Numbered from the stretch's first letter, positions 1 to 8,439 are shown. The stretch: 62,714 nt of DNA from an uncultured Lachnospiraceae bacterium (GCA_948441955.1 CAOJQZ010000006.1:1-62714); one strand, 5' to 3'. Numbers and translations are program-made. The notes: generated by a model from the letters alone, not told the origin.

Positions 1-40
1 TTGGATATTATTAGGAAGAACAATTAAAGAAATGGCTTAA
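1..40 (+). CDS. C-terminal tail of an unidentified upstream gene (partial)
   Basis: Reading from base 2 gives 12 sense codons (WILLGRTIKEMA) and a TAA stop at 38-40, followed at once by an intrinsic terminator at 64-95. This fits the last codons of a gene entering from the left edge. Too little is visible to name a family, and the frame is chosen only because it stays open and precedes a terminator. Confidence 0.35.
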   Translation, partial: WILLGRTIKEMA

Positions 41-63
41 GATCAAGAGATTTTGAGTGCAGA

Positions 64-95
64 GGGGCTCACCAGAGAATGGTGGCCCCTTTTTT
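64..95 (+). terminator. Rho-independent terminator after the left-edge gene
   Basis: A GC-rich hairpin pairs GGGGC and CACCA with TGGTG and GCCCC (one bulged T, five-base loop) and is followed by six T residues. It separates the left-edge gene from the ferritin-like gene. Confidence 0.8.
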
Positions 96-171
96 GGCGG
101 AGATTTGGGATTGCACCATCTTAAAAAACATGGATATATTATTATAAAAGATATATTCAGGAGATTTTAGA

Positions 172-720
172 ATGATGGAACAAGAAAGGAAACCGCTGGG
201 CAACACATGCAGTTTTTCAGGTATAAAGCCAATTATGATAGATCTGCCGTATCCGCCGGTTCAGGTAAAGGAAAAAAACCGTGCCTATGCAGATCTGCTT
301 AGTATTGATTACTGCGGGTCTGTGTCGGAGCTGTCTGCAATTACCCAGTATATTAATAATGAGAATCGTCTGTCTTGCGACATGTGCGACATGGCGAAAA
401 TATTTTTGGGAATTGCAGTGGCAGAGATGTTGCATTTACAGAAGCTGGGTGAACTGATTGTCTTGTTAGGCGGGAAGGTGGATTTTACTGCTAAAATACG
501 GGGCGGAAGACAAAGAATGTGGACGCCGGAATATTTAAATATTCCGGAGAATTCAAGAAAAATGCTGCAGGCTGATATAGAGGCAGAAAAATCTGCAATT
601 AGTCAGTATAAGGCGCATATAGGAATGATTAAGGACAGATATGTGAACGCGGTTCTGGAAAGGATTATTAAAGATGAGGAATACCATATTATGCTGCTTA
701 AAACACTCCTCAGAAATTAA
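172..720 (+). CDS. Ferritin-like (rubrerythrin/bacterioferritin-type) domain protein
   Basis: The 182-residue protein has the spacing of a four-helix ferritin-like fold. SELSAITQY (about residues 51-59) and AVAEMLHLQ (about 83-91) supply metal-binding Glu and His in the first helix pair. DIEAEKSAISQY (about 134-145) and DEEYHIMLL (about 168-176) supply those of the second pair. A Cys-rich stretch (CDMCDM, about 69-74) and a mid-chain WTPEYL segment lie between or beside the helices. Family members are di-iron or di-manganese proteins used in peroxide handling or iron storage; the exact activity cannot be read. No rubredoxin domain is present. The gene is preceded by GGAGATTTTAGA before ATG-ATG and stands alone between terminator-like hairpins, so it is probably monocistronic. 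Confidence 0.75.
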   Translation: MMEQERKPLGNTCSFSGIKPIMIDLPYPPVQVKEKNRAYADLLSIDYCGSVSELSAITQYINNENRLSCDMCDMAKIFLGIAVAEMLHLQKLGELIVLLGGKVDFTAKIRGGRQRMWTPEYLNIPENSRKMLQADIEAEKSAISQYKAHIGMIKDRYVNAVLERIIKDEEYHIMLLKTLLRN

Positions 721-724
721 GCCC

Positions 725-758
725 TGATTGTATCTGCTGTATAAATCTGATACAATCA
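725..758. repeat. Inverted repeat between ferritin-like gene and sigma factor gene
   Basis: TGATTGTATC (725-734) is perfectly complementary to GATACAATCA (749-758). There is no clear T-run, so it may be a weak terminator for the ferritin-like gene or a control site for the sigma gene that starts at 795. Confidence 0.5.
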
Positions 759-794
759 ATTGTAACGAATCAGCAGGTTGAAAGGTATTACATT

Positions 795-1289
795 ATGAAG
801 GAGAAATTTAAAAAGAACAAGATAGATACAGATAAGGCGCTGGGAATGTATGGCGATATGGTATACAGAATAGCCCTCCTCCGTATGAACAACACAGCAG
901 ATGCTGAGGATGTATTTCAGGAAGTGTTTTTGAGACTGGTCAGGTACAGCCAGCGGATTGACAGCGAGGAGCACTTAAAACACTGGCTGATACGGGTAAC
1001 AATTAATTGCTGTAAAAAGCAGTTTGACAGTGCATATAGAAGATATACAGTGCCCCTTGACGGAAAAGAAAAGCAGCCTTTCTGTGAGATGCCGGAGAGA
1101 GATGACAGCGTGTGGGAGGCGGTACGTGCTCTGTCACCGAATTATCGAGATGTTATACATCTGTTTTACTACGAACAGTATTCGGTACGGGAGATTGCAG
1201 GAGTGTTGAAGATTACAGAGAGTGCGGTGAAGACCCGGTTATCAAGGGCAAGGGATTTATTACGTGATAAGCTGGAAGGAGGGCTGTAG
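795..1289 (+). CDS. ECF-type RNA polymerase sigma factor
   Basis: This 164-residue protein has the two-domain layout of extracytoplasmic-function sigma factors. Region 2 (about residues 10-75) includes the AEDVFQEVFLRL segment that binds the -10 element and core polymerase. Region 4 (about 105-160) includes a helix-turn-helix with YYEQYSVREIAG and ESAVKTRLSRAR. The length is typical. It ends two bases before the ATG of a membrane protein gene that is likely its regulator, the usual sigma/anti-sigma arrangement. Its target promoters cannot be inferred from this window. Confidence 0.92.
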   Translation: MKEKFKKNKIDTDKALGMYGDMVYRIALLRMNNTADAEDVFQEVFLRLVRYSQRIDSEEHLKHWLIRVTINCCKKQFDSAYRRYTVPLDGKEKQPFCEMPERDDSVWEAVRALSPNYRDVIHLFYYEQYSVREIAGVLKITESAVKTRLSRARDLLRDKLEGGL

Positions 1290-1290
1290 A

Positions 1291-1842
1291 ATGTGGCAGC
1301 AGGCTGAAAACCCATATAAAAAAGAAGCAGAACAGATTCACGCGCCGGCAGAATTAGTGGAGAGAACCCGTGCTGCATTGCGGATGGAAGAAGCAGATTT
1401 GGAGAACAAGAAAAAAAAGAGAATTCATAAGTGGGGAGTATACGCAGCAGCAGCGTGTATCAGTATTGCCGTGTTAGGCGCTTATGGGGGCTATAAATAT
1501 CGTGTGGATAATTTTGTTGAAATCAGTGAAATTAAAGTTGCAGACAGAACGGACAGCTGGCAGACAGGAATAAGTCTTGGTCAAAGGACAGAAAGCTTTG
1601 AGGATGACGGAAGCAGACAGGAAAAGGTTACAGTAGTTTCCGGAACAGACAGAAGTGCTGTACCGGAGGCTCTATGGGAGATTCCGGCAAGCCGTATAAA
1701 TAAAACAGATGTCTATATTGGATACGATGAACAAAAAGGAATCTATTATGCAGCATGGGAGAAGGAAGGAATCTGTTGGCTCGCATATGCGGGAGAGATG
1801 AAAAAGAAGGATTTTCTTAAATATTTGAAAGAGACAATCTGA
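1291..1842 (+). CDS. Single-pass membrane protein, probable anti-sigma partner
   Basis: I start at ATG 1291 because GGAGGG lies just upstream, inside the end of the sigma gene; an in-frame ATG at 1264 lies deep within that gene. The 183-residue product has a cytoplasmic N-terminus with HAPAELVERTR (about 16-26), a Lys-rich stop, one transmembrane segment (about residues 48-67) and an extracellular C-terminal domain. That domain ends in DVYIGYDEQKGIYYAAW and a W-L-A-Y core that resembles DUF4367-type domains of clostridial anti-sigma factors. No zinc-binding HxxxCxxC motif is seen. The anti-sigma role is inferred from topology and from its coupling to the sigma gene. Confidence 0.7.
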   Translation: MWQQAENPYKKEAEQIHAPAELVERTRAALRMEEADLENKKKKRIHKWGVYAAAACISIAVLGAYGGYKYRVDNFVEISEIKVADRTDSWQTGISLGQRTESFEDDGSRQEKVTVVSGTDRSAVPEALWEIPASRINKTDVYIGYDEQKGIYYAAWEKEGICWLAYAGEMKKKDFLKYLKETI

Positions 1843-1916
1843 CTCGTAGACAAAGGAAGAACCAGAGGGGACGCTTCGTCCTGTTGTGTTCGTGTATCAG
1901 AAGGAGAGAGGAGACG

Positions 1917-2444
1917 CTACTCCTTCTCCGGTACGATCGGTTTCCAGGCTTTCCCGAAGTTTATGTCTTTAAACAGCGCCGCGAGCCCGGTAATCTGTTT
2001 GAGTCTCAGGATTTCATCCTTGTCCATTCCCAGATGCTTTGAAATCCATGCGTCAGAGCGTCCCAGTTCATGTAGTTCTTTTACAATATTGCTCATCAGG
2101 TCCACATCATGATTTCCACGGGCCCGGTTGTGGCGGATGGTGCTTGCCATTCTCTGGTCAATAGGTTTATTTATAACAGATACAGGAAGCAGTCCATCTT
2201 CCCGCTCACGGATGTCAGGATAATCCAGCATAATACGGTAGCGGTGAAAGCCGTCAACGATAATATAGGTGTCGTCCTCCTTGCTGTAATAGCATACGAT
2301 TGGCATAGTATAGCCATCGGCCTTGATGCTGTCGTAAAGAAGGCGCATTTCCGGAGGGGCTACGGTATTTGGATTGTAAGTGTTTGGCTTGATTTTTTCT
2401 ATTGGTACCGGAATAATTTTATAAACAGGGCTTTTAGATTTCAT
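1917..2444 (-). CDS. ibrB: ParB/Srx-like N-terminal domain protein, IbrB-like
   Basis: The 175-residue protein opens with a ParB-type nuclease/sulfiredoxin fold: VPIEKIKPNTYNPN (about 12-25), a DGYTMPIV strand and the signature DGFHRYRI (about 64-71). A second part carries a helix-turn-helix-like LGRSDAWISKHLGMDKDEIL segment (about residues 132-151). Its start overlaps the end of the upstream PAPS-reductase-like gene by 11 bases, with a GAGGAGATG ribosome site inside that gene, so the two are translationally coupled. The pair matches the IbrA-IbrB arrangement known from E. coli, where the proteins raise expression of eib immunoglobulin-binding genes. The biochemical role is not established. 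Confidence 0.75.
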   Translation of the reverse strand: MKSKSPVYKIIPVPIEKIKPNTYNPNTVAPPEMRLLYDSIKADGYTMPIVCYYSKEDDTYIIVDGFHRYRIMLDYPDIREREDGLLPVSVINKPIDQRMASTIRHNRARGNHDVDLMSNIVKELHELGRSDAWISKHLGMDKDEILRLKQITGLAALFKDINFGKAWKPIVPEKE

Positions 2445-3765
2445 AGTTCATCTCCTCAATACTTTTGTATTTTTCTTTAATGGTATTTATACGCTTTTGT
2501 TGATCTCTTGTCATTCCAAATCCCATAAAACGGCAGATATGATCATTCTTTAAAATACAGTAGCACATGCGTTTCCAGCTGGGGATATCCTTGGAAGATT
2601 TTATGTCGTCTGTGTTATCCGGTATATTTTCTAAAAAAATAATTCTGGATTTCTTATTTAATGTGTAATTGGATATACCGTTTCTTTTAATCTTGTATCC
2701 ATGTTCTTCCAGTTCCTGTATAGTTTCCTCATCAAGGCCGCCACCGGTCTTATGCCAGAACTCTATGGACGTATTGAATTTTTTTGCATAGTTATTGCGA
2801 AGCCTTGTAGGGAGGGTATCGAGAAGAAACATAGTATATGACTTCCAGGTATGTCCCGGAGGGAGAGTTATGCTGCGATATCCCATCGCCTTTGTTTTGC
2901 CGTAAATAGATGTAAAATTTGCACCCTGAACCCGTCCGACAAGCTTTACCCATATTTCAGGGTCAATTACCCGGTAAAGATTCAGAGAGTCCTTGGAATA
3001 GTCATTGAAGGGGGACGCTACGCGCATTTGAGAGATAGTGAGTCCTGCCTTGTAATATAGATCGTATAAATGATTGTAGTCATACTGAAACAGATAATTG
3101 GCATGCCACACATCCTCTGTAGACCAGTCATACAAAGGGGATGCGCACCATACATCCTTAAACTGTTTACTGATCCAACACTCGTCATGATAGCCGTATT
3201 TTTTATTCAGAAAACCACTGTATCTTTGCAGGGATTCATCAGCCCGCATACCAAGAAGACATACCGTTTTCTTACGTCCGTGGGACAGGCGGTACCATCT
3301 GCCGAACTGCTTGGCGAGATCTTCCTGATGCATTCGGTAACGATAGGTAAAGATAGGGTTGTGCTCCAGATTGATAATGTAATCCTTATCCGGCATATCC
3401 CTGACCCACAGCTCTTTCTTCTTATCATCCCAGGGATACCAGTACATCTGAAAACTGCTTAAAGCTGTTCTTGTAGCTATGGGAAGACATACCCAGTAGG
3501 ACTCAACCTCAAATCTGATTCTATCGAAGGTCCGTTCCACGTATTCGCTGGTCAGTGTATACTGAGCTTCGAAGTCCTGATGGAAAACGCCGATTTTTTT
3601 CCAGGGATAGTACCTTTTCTGATAATCAAGAGTCATATTTAACAAGAGACCACTGTCTTTTCCGCCGGAAAATGATACATAAATATTGTCAAATTCTTCA
3701 AAAATAAGCTTCATACGTTTCAAAAAGGCTTCATATACATTTTCATTTATGTATTCACGCTTCAA
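2434..3765 (-). CDS. ibrA: PAPS-reductase-like protein with DUF3440 region, IbrA-like
   Basis: The ATP-pyrophosphatase PP-loop SFSGGKDSG is at about residues 31-39 counted from TTG 3765. I choose this TTG because an AGGAGGTG ribosome site (3771-3778) sits five bases upstream. An ATG 48 bases further out (3813) has no such site and would add 16 residues. The 443-residue product then shows the adenine-nucleotide region HQDFEAQY, the VWCASPLYDWSTEDVW segment shared with PAPS reductases and DndC-like proteins, and a long C-terminal DUF3440-type part. With the overlapping ParB-like gene it forms an IbrAB pair. Such pairs occur on mobile or accessory DNA, but nothing here shows a phage or plasmid border. 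Confidence 0.78.
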   Translation of the reverse strand: MKREYINENVYEAFLKRMKLIFEEFDNIYVSFSGGKDSGLLLNMTLDYQKRYYPWKKIGVFHQDFEAQYTLTSEYVERTFDRIRFEVESYWVCLPIATRTALSSFQMYWYPWDDKKKELWVRDMPDKDYIINLEHNPIFTYRYRMHQEDLAKQFGRWYRLSHGRKKTVCLLGMRADESLQRYSGFLNKKYGYHDECWISKQFKDVWCASPLYDWSTEDVWHANYLFQYDYNHLYDLYYKAGLTISQMRVASPFNDYSKDSLNLYRVIDPEIWVKLVGRVQGANFTSIYGKTKAMGYRSITLPPGHTWKSYTMFLLDTLPTRLRNNYAKKFNTSIEFWHKTGGGLDEETIQELEEHGYKIKRNGISNYTLNKKSRIIFLENIPDNTDDIKSSKDIPSWKRMCYCILKNDHICRFMGFGMTRDQQKRINTIKEKYKSIEEMNYEI

Positions 3766-3892
3766 GTAAACACCTCCTGCTGTTGTAAGTGAATAATTAC
3801 CAATATTTACCATATGTATGTTAATTTATCATATAAAAGGAAAAAACACAATGAAATGTATATTTTTTTTCGATAAAAATCGACACGGCAAA

Positions 3893-3937
3893 TAAAAAAG
3901 AATGCATTTACGTACATTGTAAACGCATTCTTTTTTT
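3893..3937 (-). terminator. Terminator of the carbohydrate ABC transporter operon
   Basis: GAATGC (3900-3905) pairs with GCATTC (3925-3930), and TTTAC (3907-3911) with GTAAA (3919-3923), around a seven-base loop. The flanking A-run on the plus strand becomes a T-run on the minus strand. It lies directly after the last permease stop. Confidence 0.8.
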
Positions 3938-3950
3938 ATAGAGCATCTAT

Positions 3951-4799
3951 TTAACCCTTTACACCGCCGGAAGCCAGTCCGCTGACCAGATTCTTTTCAA
4001 TACCCATGAACAAAATAACAACAGGTACAATAGCAAAGAGCGATGCAGCAAACAGATATTGCCATTCAATCATATTATATCCGTTAAAGATGTTAATACC
4101 TACCGTCAGAGGCTGTTTTTCTGCAGTGGAGATCAAGCACAGCGCAACGGTGTATTCATTCCAGGCATTGATAAAGATAAAGATTAATGTAGTGACAATT
4201 CCAGGCGCCGCCACCGGAAGCAGGACCTTTAACATGCCTTGGATACGGTTGCATCCGTCAATCGTTGCCGCCTGCTCCATCTCAGGGGAAATTCCCATGA
4301 AGGTTCCCCGCAGCAGCCATATAGTAAATGCCTGGTTGAAGGCTGCATTAATAAAGATAAGTCCCATAATACTGTCCGTTAGACTTAAAAGGGACATAAC
4401 CTTATAAATACCAATCAGAAGAACTACAGGAGCAAACATCTGAGAAATAATGACAAACCCCAGAAATGCAGTCTGTCCTTTGAATTTCATTCGTGCAAGG
4501 GCATAAGCGGCAGGAATTCCGCAGAGCATGGCAATAATAGTAGAGCCGCCGGCAATCAAAATGGAATTTAACATATAATTTGCCATAGGCGCCTTGCTCC
4601 AGATATCCGCAAAATTTGACCAGACAGCAGTTATTGGAAGTATAGTTCCGTCAATGGAGAAAATTTCAGCCCTGCTTTTCAGAGCCGTACAGAACATGGC
4701 AAAATAAGGATATAGTGTAACAAGACACACAATAACCACTGTAATGTAAAGTAATATACGCAGAATTGTTTTTTTAGGTGAAGCTTGTTTCTTTGCCAT
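3951..4799 (-). CDS. Carbohydrate ABC transporter permease, MalG family
   Basis: This is an inner-membrane permease of the MalG type with six predicted transmembrane segments. The EAA loop, which contacts the ATPase, reads EQAATIDGCNRIQGMLKVLLP at about residues 175-195. I start at ATG 4799 (MAKKQASPKK, 282 residues) because AAAGGAG lies nine bases upstream; an ATG at 4847 would add 16 poorly fitting residues inside the preceding permease. It begins right after the MalF-type stop at 4801. No ATP-binding subunit is encoded nearby, which is common in Firmicutes, where one MsmX-like ATPase serves many such transporters. Confidence 0.9.
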   Translation of the reverse strand: MAKKQASPKKTILRILLYITVVIVCLVTLYPYFAMFCTALKSRAEIFSIDGTILPITAVWSNFADIWSKAPMANYMLNSILIAGGSTIIAMLCGIPAAYALARMKFKGQTAFLGFVIISQMFAPVVLLIGIYKVMSLLSLTDSIMGLIFINAAFNQAFTIWLLRGTFMGISPEMEQAATIDGCNRIQGMLKVLLPVAAPGIVTTLIFIFINAWNEYTVALCLISTAEKQPLTVGINIFNGYNMIEWQYLFAASLFAIVPVVILFMGIEKNLVSGLASGGVKG

Positions 4800-4800
4800 A

Positions 4801-5682
4801 TTATTCATCTCCTTTCCGAAGAGTATAAACCATGTATACACTTGCACATATCAGCAGGATTGTGAAGCCGATTACAGAGACCGCTGCCGCCTGTCCCTGC
4901 TTCCCGTTGTAGAAGGCAAGCTTATACAGGTAGGTAACCAGCGTGTCTGTATGGTTGGCAGGATCTCCCTTGGTAATTGTCCAGATGATAGGGAAGGAGT
5001 TAAAAACATAGATAATATTCAAGACCGTACTTACTGTAAGAGAAGACCGTACCAGAGGCATGGTGATCTGGAAAAGCTGCTGCCAGTAGCTTGCCCCGTC
5101 CACAGTTGCAGCCTCATAATAGGTTCCGTCAATGCTCTGCAGGCCGGAAAGGACGCAAAACGTAACAAATGGAATTGTAACAAATATACCGCAGGCAATC
5201 TCCCACATGAAATAGGCTTCCGCTGTAGGCGTCCAGTTGACAGAATGTTCTATGATTCCAAGGCGGAGCAGTAATGTGTTAAGGGTGCCGTAATCGGTGT
5301 CAATAATGAATTTCCATGCGCTGGCCTGAATTACCAGTGTTGTAGCCCACGGAAAGACCATAATCGCCCGGGCAATTTTCCGACCGCGGAATTCATTATT
5401 AAGTATGAGCGCGAGTATAAAGCCAAGTACAGTAGACAGGACAACTACCGCAACAGTCCAGACGATCGTATTTTTCAAAACGATCTTGAAAGCGGAGCTG
5501 TTAACTACCTTGGTAAAATTAGCAAAGCCGGCAAAGCCTCGAATGATACCTGCCTTGCTGACGTCGCTTAATGACATTCTGAAGACAAAAACAATCGGGA
5601 TTAAGATAAATATTGCCATCAGGATGATGCTGGGCAGAATCCAGATATAAGGTTCTACCTTGCGAAAGGATTTATTTTTCAC
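4801..5682 (-). CDS. Carbohydrate ABC transporter permease, MalF/UgpA family
   Basis: The 293-residue protein has an N-terminal membrane anchor (WILPSIILMAIFILIPIVF, about 14-32) and five further hydrophobic helices. Its EAA loop, EAATVDGASYWQQLFQITMP, is at about residues 190-209. The gene starts at GTG with a GGGAGGTG ribosome site. It pairs with the downstream MalG-type permease to form the membrane channel for the sugar delivered by the upstream binding lipoprotein. The sugar cannot be told from sequence. Confidence 0.9.
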   Translation of the reverse strand: MKNKSFRKVEPYIWILPSIILMAIFILIPIVFVFRMSLSDVSKAGIIRGFAGFANFTKVVNSSAFKIVLKNTIVWTVAVVVLSTVLGFILALILNNEFRGRKIARAIMVFPWATTLVIQASAWKFIIDTDYGTLNTLLLRLGIIEHSVNWTPTAEAYFMWEIACGIFVTIPFVTFCVLSGLQSIDGTYYEAATVDGASYWQQLFQITMPLVRSSLTVSTVLNIIYVFNSFPIIWTITKGDPANHTDTLVTYLYKLAFYNGKQGQAAAVSVIGFTILLICASVYMVYTLRKGDE

Positions 5683-5727
5683 GGGGACACCTCCCTTGTA
5701 TTTTCTGTATATGATTTAAATATGTAA

Positions 5728-5766
5728 AATAAAAGTGGGTCAGGCCTAATCAGCCCGGCCCACTAT
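5728..5766 (-). terminator. Intercistronic attenuator between binding protein and permease genes
   Basis: AGTGGG (5734-5739) pairs with CCCACT (5759-5764), with further GGC/GCC pairing inside and a T-rich tail on the minus strand. Its place just after the binding-protein gene fits a partial terminator or 3'-end protector that keeps binding protein in excess over permeases. Confidence 0.6.
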
Positions 5767-5796
5767 ACTCTGTTTTTTTCGCGGTTGTTAAAAAAA

Positions 5797-7068
5797 TTAT
5801 TCTGCGATTTCAGCCTGAAGCTCATCTAACAGTTCCTTAACATTGCCGCCAAGAAGCGCCTGCTGCTCTACATTGATAACGCCCTGTTTTACATCATCCC
5901 ATTCAGTCTTAGCTGTAGGATAGAAGTTACAGCTTCCTACGATATCAACCCAGCTTGCCATGCTCTCATCTTCCTTTGCCAGAATCTCTCCGCCAGTAGA
6001 TGTAGCAGGCAGGAAACCTTCCATCAGAACCCATTCAGAGTAACGTTCATCCTCATAGAAGAAATCAAAGAATGTCTTGATTGCATCCATTTCAGCGTCA
6101 GAGTAGTCATTGTCAAAGCACATGAAACGGTCCATAACGCCTGCAGAAACAGAATCAACACCGCCGTTTGTCGGAATAGGAGCTACCGCGTAGTCAACGG
6201 AATAACCACCGTCAGCGATATAGGTAGGAATGCTGTTAGGACCAATCATCATAGCAACCTGACCTGCACCGAACATATCCTGAAGATCGTAACGGGTATC
6301 ATTTGCCGGATCGGTGTTTGTGTACTCATCTTTTACCATTTTTACAGCAAACTCAATAGCTTCCACATTCTTGTCACTGTTCAGCGCCCAGTTGCCTTCC
6401 TCGTCAACAAAGCCGCCGCCGTTGTTCCAGGTATAGTATGCAAATGCTGCCTGACCTTCATCAGTGGTCATGTCAATGCCCCAAGGATAAATCTTGGAAT
6501 CATAAGCCTTGATAGCTTTACATGCTTCAATCAGCTCGTCCCATGTAGTTGGAACCTCTACCTTGGCGTTCTTTAAGATTTCTGCATTGTAGTAAAGTGC
6601 ACGTGCAGAAGCAAGGTCCGGAATTGCCCAGATTGTGCCGTCTACGTTAGACTGCTCCAGGAATGCAGGATACATTTTGTCATAGGTTTCCTTGGAAACA
6701 AAGTCTTCAGCAGGAAGAAGAAGCCCGTCTGCCTGATAATTGGCGAATACGTCAATATTCAGAATGTCAGGTGCATCGTTGTTAGAAATCCGGGTATTAA
6801 CTACTGTGTAAATATCATTCCATGATACAACTTCCACATTAAGATCAATATCGGAATATTCAGCTGTGAAGTCCTTAACAAAACCTTCCCACCAGGAATT
6901 GGTGTTCTGGCCATACTGAGCGGCAATTACGTTGAGAGATACTTTTCCGTCAGAACCGCCGTCGTCCTTTCCATCCTCTTTGCTGCCGTCAGATGAAGAA
7001 CCGCTGCTGCATGCAACCAGTCCGCACATCATGACAAGAGTCAGAAACAATGCTGCAAATTTTTTCAT
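5797..7068 (-). CDS. Carbohydrate ABC transporter substrate-binding lipoprotein (family 1 extracellular solute-binding)
   Basis: The 423-residue protein begins with a lipoprotein signal peptide; the lipobox LVAC places the lipidated Cys at residue 20, followed by a Ser/Gly/Asp-rich linker to about 43. The mature part has the family-1 solute-binding layout, with the hinge-side segment DAPDILNIDVFANYQADGLL (about 97-116) and later GAGQVAMMIGPNSIPTY (about 268-284). It is the first gene of the minus-strand operon with two permeases and carries a strong AAAAGGAGG site. The protein is anchored on the outer face of the membrane and delivers an oligosaccharide or related ligand. Confidence 0.92.
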   Translation of the reverse strand: MKKFAALFLTLVMMCGLVACSSGSSSDGSKEDGKDDGGSDGKVSLNVIAAQYGQNTNSWWEGFVKDFTAEYSDIDLNVEVVSWNDIYTVVNTRISNNDAPDILNIDVFANYQADGLLLPAEDFVSKETYDKMYPAFLEQSNVDGTIWAIPDLASARALYYNAEILKNAKVEVPTTWDELIEACKAIKAYDSKIYPWGIDMTTDEGQAAFAYYTWNNGGGFVDEEGNWALNSDKNVEAIEFAVKMVKDEYTNTDPANDTRYDLQDMFGAGQVAMMIGPNSIPTYIADGGYSVDYAVAPIPTNGGVDSVSAGVMDRFMCFDNDYSDAEMDAIKTFFDFFYEDERYSEWVLMEGFLPATSTGGEILAKEDESMASWVDIVGSCNFYPTAKTEWDDVKQGVINVEQQALLGGNVKELLDELQAEIAE

Positions 7069-7095
7069 AACTTAAATCCTCCTTTTAATTGTTAT

Positions 7096-7152
7096 CTCTG
7101 TGTACCAGAGTAAGTTATTAAGGAGTATAACATATTAAACGTAGTTCGTCAA
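7096..7152 (-). promoter_or_regulatory. Promoter and possible operator of the carbohydrate ABC operon
   Basis: On the minus strand TTGACG (7152-7147) and TATACT (7129-7124) are separated by exactly 17 bases. A CTCTG-N5-CAGAG inverted repeat at 7096-7110 lies just after the expected start of transcription and could bind a LacI-like or other repressor. Confidence 0.75.
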
Positions 7153-7243
7153 TATTTACACTATAAAAACAAATAAATATTATATATTATGCAAAATGCC
7201 GAAAGCAAGGGGAAGAATCAGAGATTTTTTACTGTTTTGCTGT

Positions 7244-8119
7244 TTAATTTACCGATGTTAAAACATACAATACGCCGCACAGGGTATCCATTCCGGAAGA
7301 GTGTCCAATTGCTGAAAAGGAGTCGAAGATTTCCCTGGGATCCGGAATGGCCATCAGATGGTTTACTGCCAGACTGTACTGTCCATCTAGAGCACAGGAA
7401 AGGAAGGCGGCGCTGATATCAATGGTATCTGAGAGCCGATTTTTTATTTTTGATTTTAACAGTCTGGCAAAATGGTCTTCCTCCCGGCCTATTAGATGAA
7501 GGCCTGCCAAAATGCCGCAGAGAAAATCGTCTCCGCTGGGCGTAAGTCCGGGGCCGAGGCCGAGAAGGAGGACTAATTGGTCTGCCGCTTCTTCTGTTTT
7601 TCCGTTACGGTACATTTCCAGACTTTTTATAATACGATTTTTTGCGGTAAGAAGCATTAAGGAAAGGCTCTCTTGCGGACAGCAGTTAAATATTGGCTGG
7701 AAACCGCCTGTATCCGCATAAAAGAGGGCTCTTTTTATGTTCTGTACAAGCCTGTCTCTGTAAACGGAGACAGATATTTGTTCCTCCGGCGTGCAAATAC
7801 AGGAAAGCTTTAAATCGCAGCGCAGGGCGTCGGTATAAAAAAAGGAAAAGCAACCGGAAGAGGAATGAACTTTTAAGACACCCTTTGAAGTATCTACAAT
7901 ATCATTCTTTTGTATAGTAAGAAATTCCATGTCCGAAGCGGAAAGCTCCGTAATCAGACTGACAGGTGACAGGGGCGAGCCATCTGCCTGAAGAGCAATT
8001 ATTTTACCATTAAAAGAAATGTTGATTGTTTTTCGGTATACTGAGTGAACTGTTCCAGTAGAGTTGTTTTTTAAAATCGAATCGACATAAAGCGACATTT
8101 TACGCACAATGATATCCAT
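7244..8119 (-). CDS. allH: Oxamate carbamoyltransferase subunit AllH (DUF2877 family)
   Basis: The 291-residue protein carries the DUF2877 signature LGLGPGLTPSGDDFLCG (about residues 185-201), and its length is typical. In E. coli the DUF2877 protein AllH (YlbF) is needed, with AllF (FdrA) and AllG (YlbE), for oxamate carbamoyltransferase, which splits oxalurate into oxamate and carbamoyl phosphate. Here allH is divergent from the first allantoinase gene and about 17 kb from the fused allFG gene. It has its own promoter (8144-8172) and an AAAGGAGG site. The assignment rests on family and on the rest of the pathway being present in the window. Confidence 0.83.
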   Translation of the reverse strand: MDIIVRKMSLYVDSILKNNSTGTVHSVYRKTINISFNGKIIALQADGSPLSPVSLITELSASDMEFLTIQKNDIVDTSKGVLKVHSSSGCFSFFYTDALRCDLKLSCICTPEEQISVSVYRDRLVQNIKRALFYADTGGFQPIFNCCPQESLSLMLLTAKNRIIKSLEMYRNGKTEEAADQLVLLLGLGPGLTPSGDDFLCGILAGLHLIGREEDHFARLLKSKIKNRLSDTIDISAAFLSCALDGQYSLAVNHLMAIPDPREIFDSFSAIGHSSGMDTLCGVLYVLTSVN

Positions 8120-8143
8120 AAAAGAAGCCTCCTTTTGGTAAAC

Positions 8144-8172
8144 ATAGTATCAGATGCGAGAGTAAAGTGCAA
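8144..8172 (-). promoter_or_regulatory. Promoter of allH
   Basis: On the minus strand TTGCAC (8172-8167) is followed after 17 bases by TACTAT (8149-8144) with an extended -10 TG. It points away from the allantoinase promoter at 8349-8377. Confidence 0.65.
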
Positions 8173-8348
8173 TAAAAGAGTAGTAAAAAGAGGTTGTTAA
8201 AATTTTAAGTTAATTTGTACAAATTTTAATACAATATTTGTTTGGCAATGTAATAAGTTGAAAATATAATATTAAATTTATATATAAGGCAGTAGATAGT
8301 TGTCTATATTTCACAAAAAAAATAATAAATATTTGATGATTTAAGCTA

Positions 8349-8408
8349 TTGTGATTTATTGAATAATGGATTAAAATACAAAGTAGAATGTTAAAAAAAG
8401 GTTGACCA
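8349..8408 (+). promoter_or_regulatory. Promoter of the allantoinase/permease operon with FadR-like operator
   Basis: TTGTGA (8349-8354), a 17-base spacer and TAAAAT (8372-8377) form a sigma-A type promoter. GGTTGACCA (8400-8408), flanked by GT on its right, lies about 15-25 bases after the expected transcription start. The same nonamer recurs after the allE promoter and resembles GntR/FadR-family half sites. The rest of the 8120-8439 gap is AT-rich with nothing else recognised. Confidence 0.65.
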
Positions 8409-8439
8409 GTTGTTTTTGATTTTTTAAGGAGGTACATGG

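Noticed and set aside
1860..1916. Small GGACG-CTT-CGTCC hairpin after the anti-sigma-like gene
   Set aside because: The stem is only five to six pairs without a T-run, so I do not call it a terminator.
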